8,476 bases of DNA from SSSZ01 sp035345935 (lineage in GTDB: Bacteria; Pseudomonadota; Gammaproteobacteria; Burkholderiales; Rhodocyclaceae), in the NCBI GenBank assembly GCA_035345935.1, contig DAORDK010000126.1:1-8476 (forward strand), written 5' to 3'. The notes under the pieces were generated by a model. The model worked only from the letters and a program-made list of their open reading frames with translations, ran no database searches and was not told where the DNA came from. This document shows, piece after piece, positions 6,582 through 8,476 of this stretch. How positions within the stretch are numbered: position 1 is the first letter of the stretch; each line of letters opens with the position of its first letter. The position numbers were made by a program, and so were the translations under genes.

Positions 6582-7901
6582 CTATTTGGGTGCTGCCTCC
6601 GGGGGGAGGAGCACCCAGAGCCTTCCGGACTGCCGCATTCGACCCGCCTGCTCCCCGGCCTGGGGACCGAATCCCCAGAAGAAGTCGGCCCGGACGGTTC
6701 CCTTGATCGCCCCTCCGGTATCCTGGGCAAGCATCAGGCGGTTGAGCGGCCGCGCCGAATTGGGCTGGGTGGTCGCAAGAAACAGGGGGGCTCCGAGGGG
6801 GATCGAGCGGGGATCCACTGCCAGGCTGCGCTCCGGCGTCAGGGGTACGCCCAGGGAACCGAGCGGCCCCTCGTTGCCCGCCGGCCCTTCACGAAAGAAG
6901 ACGTAGCTCGGATTGGCATTGAGCAGGTCGGCCAGTTTCGCCGGATTGGCGCGACCCCAGGCCTGAATGCCCTGCATCGATGCCTCTTCCAGGCGCAGTT
7001 CGCCCCGCTCCACCAGAAGCCGGCCCACAGACTGATACGGGTGCCCGTTCTGATCGGCATAGGCCAGGCGAACCAGATTTCCGTCCGGCAACTTCACGCG
7101 CCCGGAGCCTTGCACGTGGAGAAAGAACAGTTCGACGGCGTCGTCCACCCAGAGGAGAACGCGGGCCGGAAAATGGCCTTCCTGGGCGGCGATTTCACCA
7201 CGGCTGAAGTAAGGCACCAGCTTCTTCCCGGAAAGGCGGCCGCGCAGCCGGAGGTTGCGGAGTTCCGGATAGAGCTCGCCGAGATCCACCGTCACGAGGT
7301 CGTCGGGAACCCCATAGACCGGCTGATCAAAGCGACCGCCGGAACTGCGGCTTCCTCTCAACAAGGGTTCGTAGTAACCGGTGATCAGGCCGCTGGGGTT
7401 ATCGTCTGCGGCAATTACGGCAAAAGGCTGGAATTCGGTCTCAAAGAAGCGCCGAACCGCAGATGCCTGCTTGCCGTCGATGCCGCGCGCGAGATCGCAG
7501 ACCCGCTTCCAGGCCGCACCCTGCGGCCGTCCGGCAAGGCCGCGGCAAGACTGCAGGAAGGGCGCCCAGGCGGCGCGCAGATCATCGTCTTTCCACCCGG
7601 GCAGGTCGGCCCAGGCCGCCGGTTGCAAGGGCTTGGCCGACACGGGTACCGGCGGGGTGGGCGCCGGGCAGACCGGGCACGCGGGACAAGGCGCCGACGC
7701 AGGACAAACCGGCCCCGGGGTGCTTCCCGAGGAAGGAGCGTCAGCCCCGGACGCCCGCGGGGTTTGAGCTACCGTTGCTTCATCGGGAGCGCCCGAGCGA
7801 CTCCCGGGCCAGAAGGTCGCACAACCGGCGAGGAGCAGGACGGCAAGGCCGGCGGCATGGAGTTTTGCCATGGACTTGTTTAGAGTGGCAGGCTTCTTCA
7901 T
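6582..7901 (-). CDS. mltA: Membrane-bound lytic murein transglycosylase A (MltA) lipoprotein
   Basis: This encodes 439 residues from the ATG at 7901, or 429 from the ATG at 7871; neither has a clear ribosome site. MltA cleaves peptidoglycan glycan strands non-hydrolytically to give 1,6-anhydro ends, on the periplasmic face of the outer membrane. A lipobox LLAGC places the lipidated cysteine at residue 27. A Pro/Cys-rich linker (about 60-90) follows with cysteines at 66, 72, 75 and 78. The MltA core then shows ITGYYEPLLRGSR (about 173-185) and FFLHVQGSGRV (259-269). The C-terminal 3D-type domain shows LAQDTGGAIKG (391-401) and RADFFWG (404-410). From family knowledge I take the catalytic Asp to be D406, the Asp in RADFFWG. 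At 439 residues it is longer than the E. coli protein, mainly because of the linker. It is upstream of amt on the same strand, but amt has its own promoter. Confidence 0.94.
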   Translation of the reverse strand: MKKPATLNKSMAKLHAAGLAVLLLAGCATFWPGSRSGAPDEATVAQTPRASGADAPSSGSTPGPVCPASAPCPACPVCPAPTPPVPVSAKPLQPAAWADLPGWKDDDLRAAWAPFLQSCRGLAGRPQGAAWKRVCDLARGIDGKQASAVRRFFETEFQPFAVIAADDNPSGLITGYYEPLLRGSRSSGGRFDQPVYGVPDDLVTVDLGELYPELRNLRLRGRLSGKKLVPYFSRGEIAAQEGHFPARVLLWVDDAVELFFLHVQGSGRVKLPDGNLVRLAYADQNGHPYQSVGRLLVERGELRLEEASMQGIQAWGRANPAKLADLLNANPSYVFFREGPAGNEGPLGSLGVPLTPERSLAVDPRSIPLGAPLFLATTQPNSARPLNRLMLAQDTGGAIKGTVRADFFWGFGPQAGEQAGRMRQSGRLWVLLPPEAAPK

Positions 7902-7924
7902 CAGCCGCGCAGTATACCCGCCCG
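7902..7924. promoter_or_regulatory. Very short divergent intergenic region with GTATAC palindrome
   Basis: Only 23 bp separate the first possible start codons of mltA (7901, minus) and the ATPase gene (7925, plus). GTATAC (7912-7917) gives a -10-like TATACT on the minus strand; no good -35 was seen at 17 bp. There are no Shine-Dalgarno sequences in the gap. A minus-strand transcript begun from that -10 would start near 7904, which favours either a leaderless mltA message or the later mltA start at 7871. Confidence 0.35.
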
Positions 7925-8476
7925 ATGATCGATCCCCAGCAACTTCACCGCCTCCTGGAACGCTTCGAGGCCGTTCTCGCACGTGCCGAGGCCGCCCTTC
8001 CTGCCCTGCCCCCTCCCGTCGACTGGCAGGGTGCGCGCGCCTTCCGTTGGCGACGGTGCGATGGCCGCAGCGCGCTCGTGGCAGTCACCCATCCTCATAC
8101 CATCAGCCTTGGGGACCTGACCGGGATCGACGACCAGAAGGCGCGCGTCGTCGCCAATACGCGTCAATTTCTCGCCCGCCGGCCCGCCAACAATGTGCTT
8201 CTGACTGGTGCCCGGGGCTCCGGAAAATCCTCCCTGGTCAAGGCAGTGTTCAACGAATTCGCCGAGCGCGGTCTGCGCCTCATCGAGGTGGACAAGGACG
8301 ACCTGGTCGACCTTCCCGATCTGGTGGACCGCCTGGCGGGCCGCCGGGAGCGCTTTATCGTCTTCTGCGACGACCTCTCCTTCGAAGCCGGAGAAACGGC
8401 CTACAAGGCGCTGAAATCGGTCCTCGACGGCTCCGTGGCCGCCCCCCCCGAGAACGTGCTGATCTACGCCACCTCC
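7925..8476 (+). CDS. DUF815-family AAA-type ATPase (N-terminal part)
   Basis: The frame is open from the ATG at 7925 to the right edge, 184 codons, so the gene is truncated by the window. The protein matches the DUF815 family, conserved P-loop ATPases of unclear cellular role. After an N-terminal helical part comes ISLGDLTGIDDQK (about 63-75), a Walker A motif GARGSGKS (95-102), the family sequence VDKDDLVDLPDL (about 124-135), and a Walker B-like RFIVFCDDLSF (143-153). The stretch YKALKSVLDG follows and the window ends in ENVLIYATS, just before the usual NRRHL. There is no signal peptide, so it is cytoplasmic. It is transcribed divergently from mltA. The family assignment is strong; the biochemical function is not known to me. 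Confidence 0.9.
   Translation, partial: MIDPQQLHRLLERFEAVLARAEAALPALPPPVDWQGARAFRWRRCDGRSALVAVTHPHTISLGDLTGIDDQKARVVANTRQFLARRPANNVLLTGARGSGKSSLVKAVFNEFAERGLRLIEVDKDDLVDLPDLVDRLAGRRERFIVFCDDLSFEAGETAYKALKSVLDGSVAAPPENVLIYATS

Noticed and set aside
5489..6706. Long plus-strand open frame of 405 codons opposite amt
   Set aside because: It lies antisense to the clearly recognisable amt gene, has low-complexity Gly/Asp/Gln/Glu-rich composition typical of GC-rich shadow frames, and shows no domain.
1..8476. CRISPR arrays, tRNA or rRNA genes, transposase or integrase genes
   Set aside because: I looked for regularly spaced repeats, tRNA-like cloverleaf sequences and transposase or recombinase motifs and saw none.

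Overview
The window is GC-rich DNA that reads as a proteobacterial chromosome, most likely betaproteobacterial. That assignment is an inference from codon style and from the right-hand genes: an Amt ammonium transporter with an NtrC/sigma-54 type promoter, an MltA lytic transglycosylase lipoprotein, and a DUF815-family ATPase. No 16S or other taxonomic marker is present, so the genus is left open.

Left part (about 1-5027): a plus-strand, three-gene cassette with the hallmarks of an antiviral or abortive-infection locus. Gene 1 (224-3223) fuses a caspase-like (C14) protease domain with an intact His/Cys dyad to a Ski2/Hel308-like superfamily 2 helicase. Gene 2 (3309-4214) looks like an AbiJ-NTD4 type abortive-infection protein. 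Gene 3 (4314-5027) is a TIGR02391/Hypoth_Ymh-type HEPN protein with an intact R-x4-H ribonuclease motif. A 29-codon mini-ORF (3220-3309) exactly bridges genes 1 and 2 through ATGA and TGATG overlaps. A perfect 15-bp inverted repeat (52-66 against 5064-5078) flanks the cassette, and a strong hairpin (5142-5169) follows it. I infer that the helicase senses or processes nucleic acid, the caspase is switched on, and one or both abortive-infection proteins act as effector. I do not recognise this exact three-gene combination as a named system.

Right part (5228-8476): ordinary chromosomal genes. amt (minus strand) converges on the cassette and has its own sigma-54-like -24/-12 promoter and a near-consensus NtrC site. 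mltA lies upstream of amt on the same strand. A DUF815 ATPase is divergent from mltA, only 23 bp away, and runs off the right edge of the window. No RNA genes, CRISPR arrays or transposase genes were seen.
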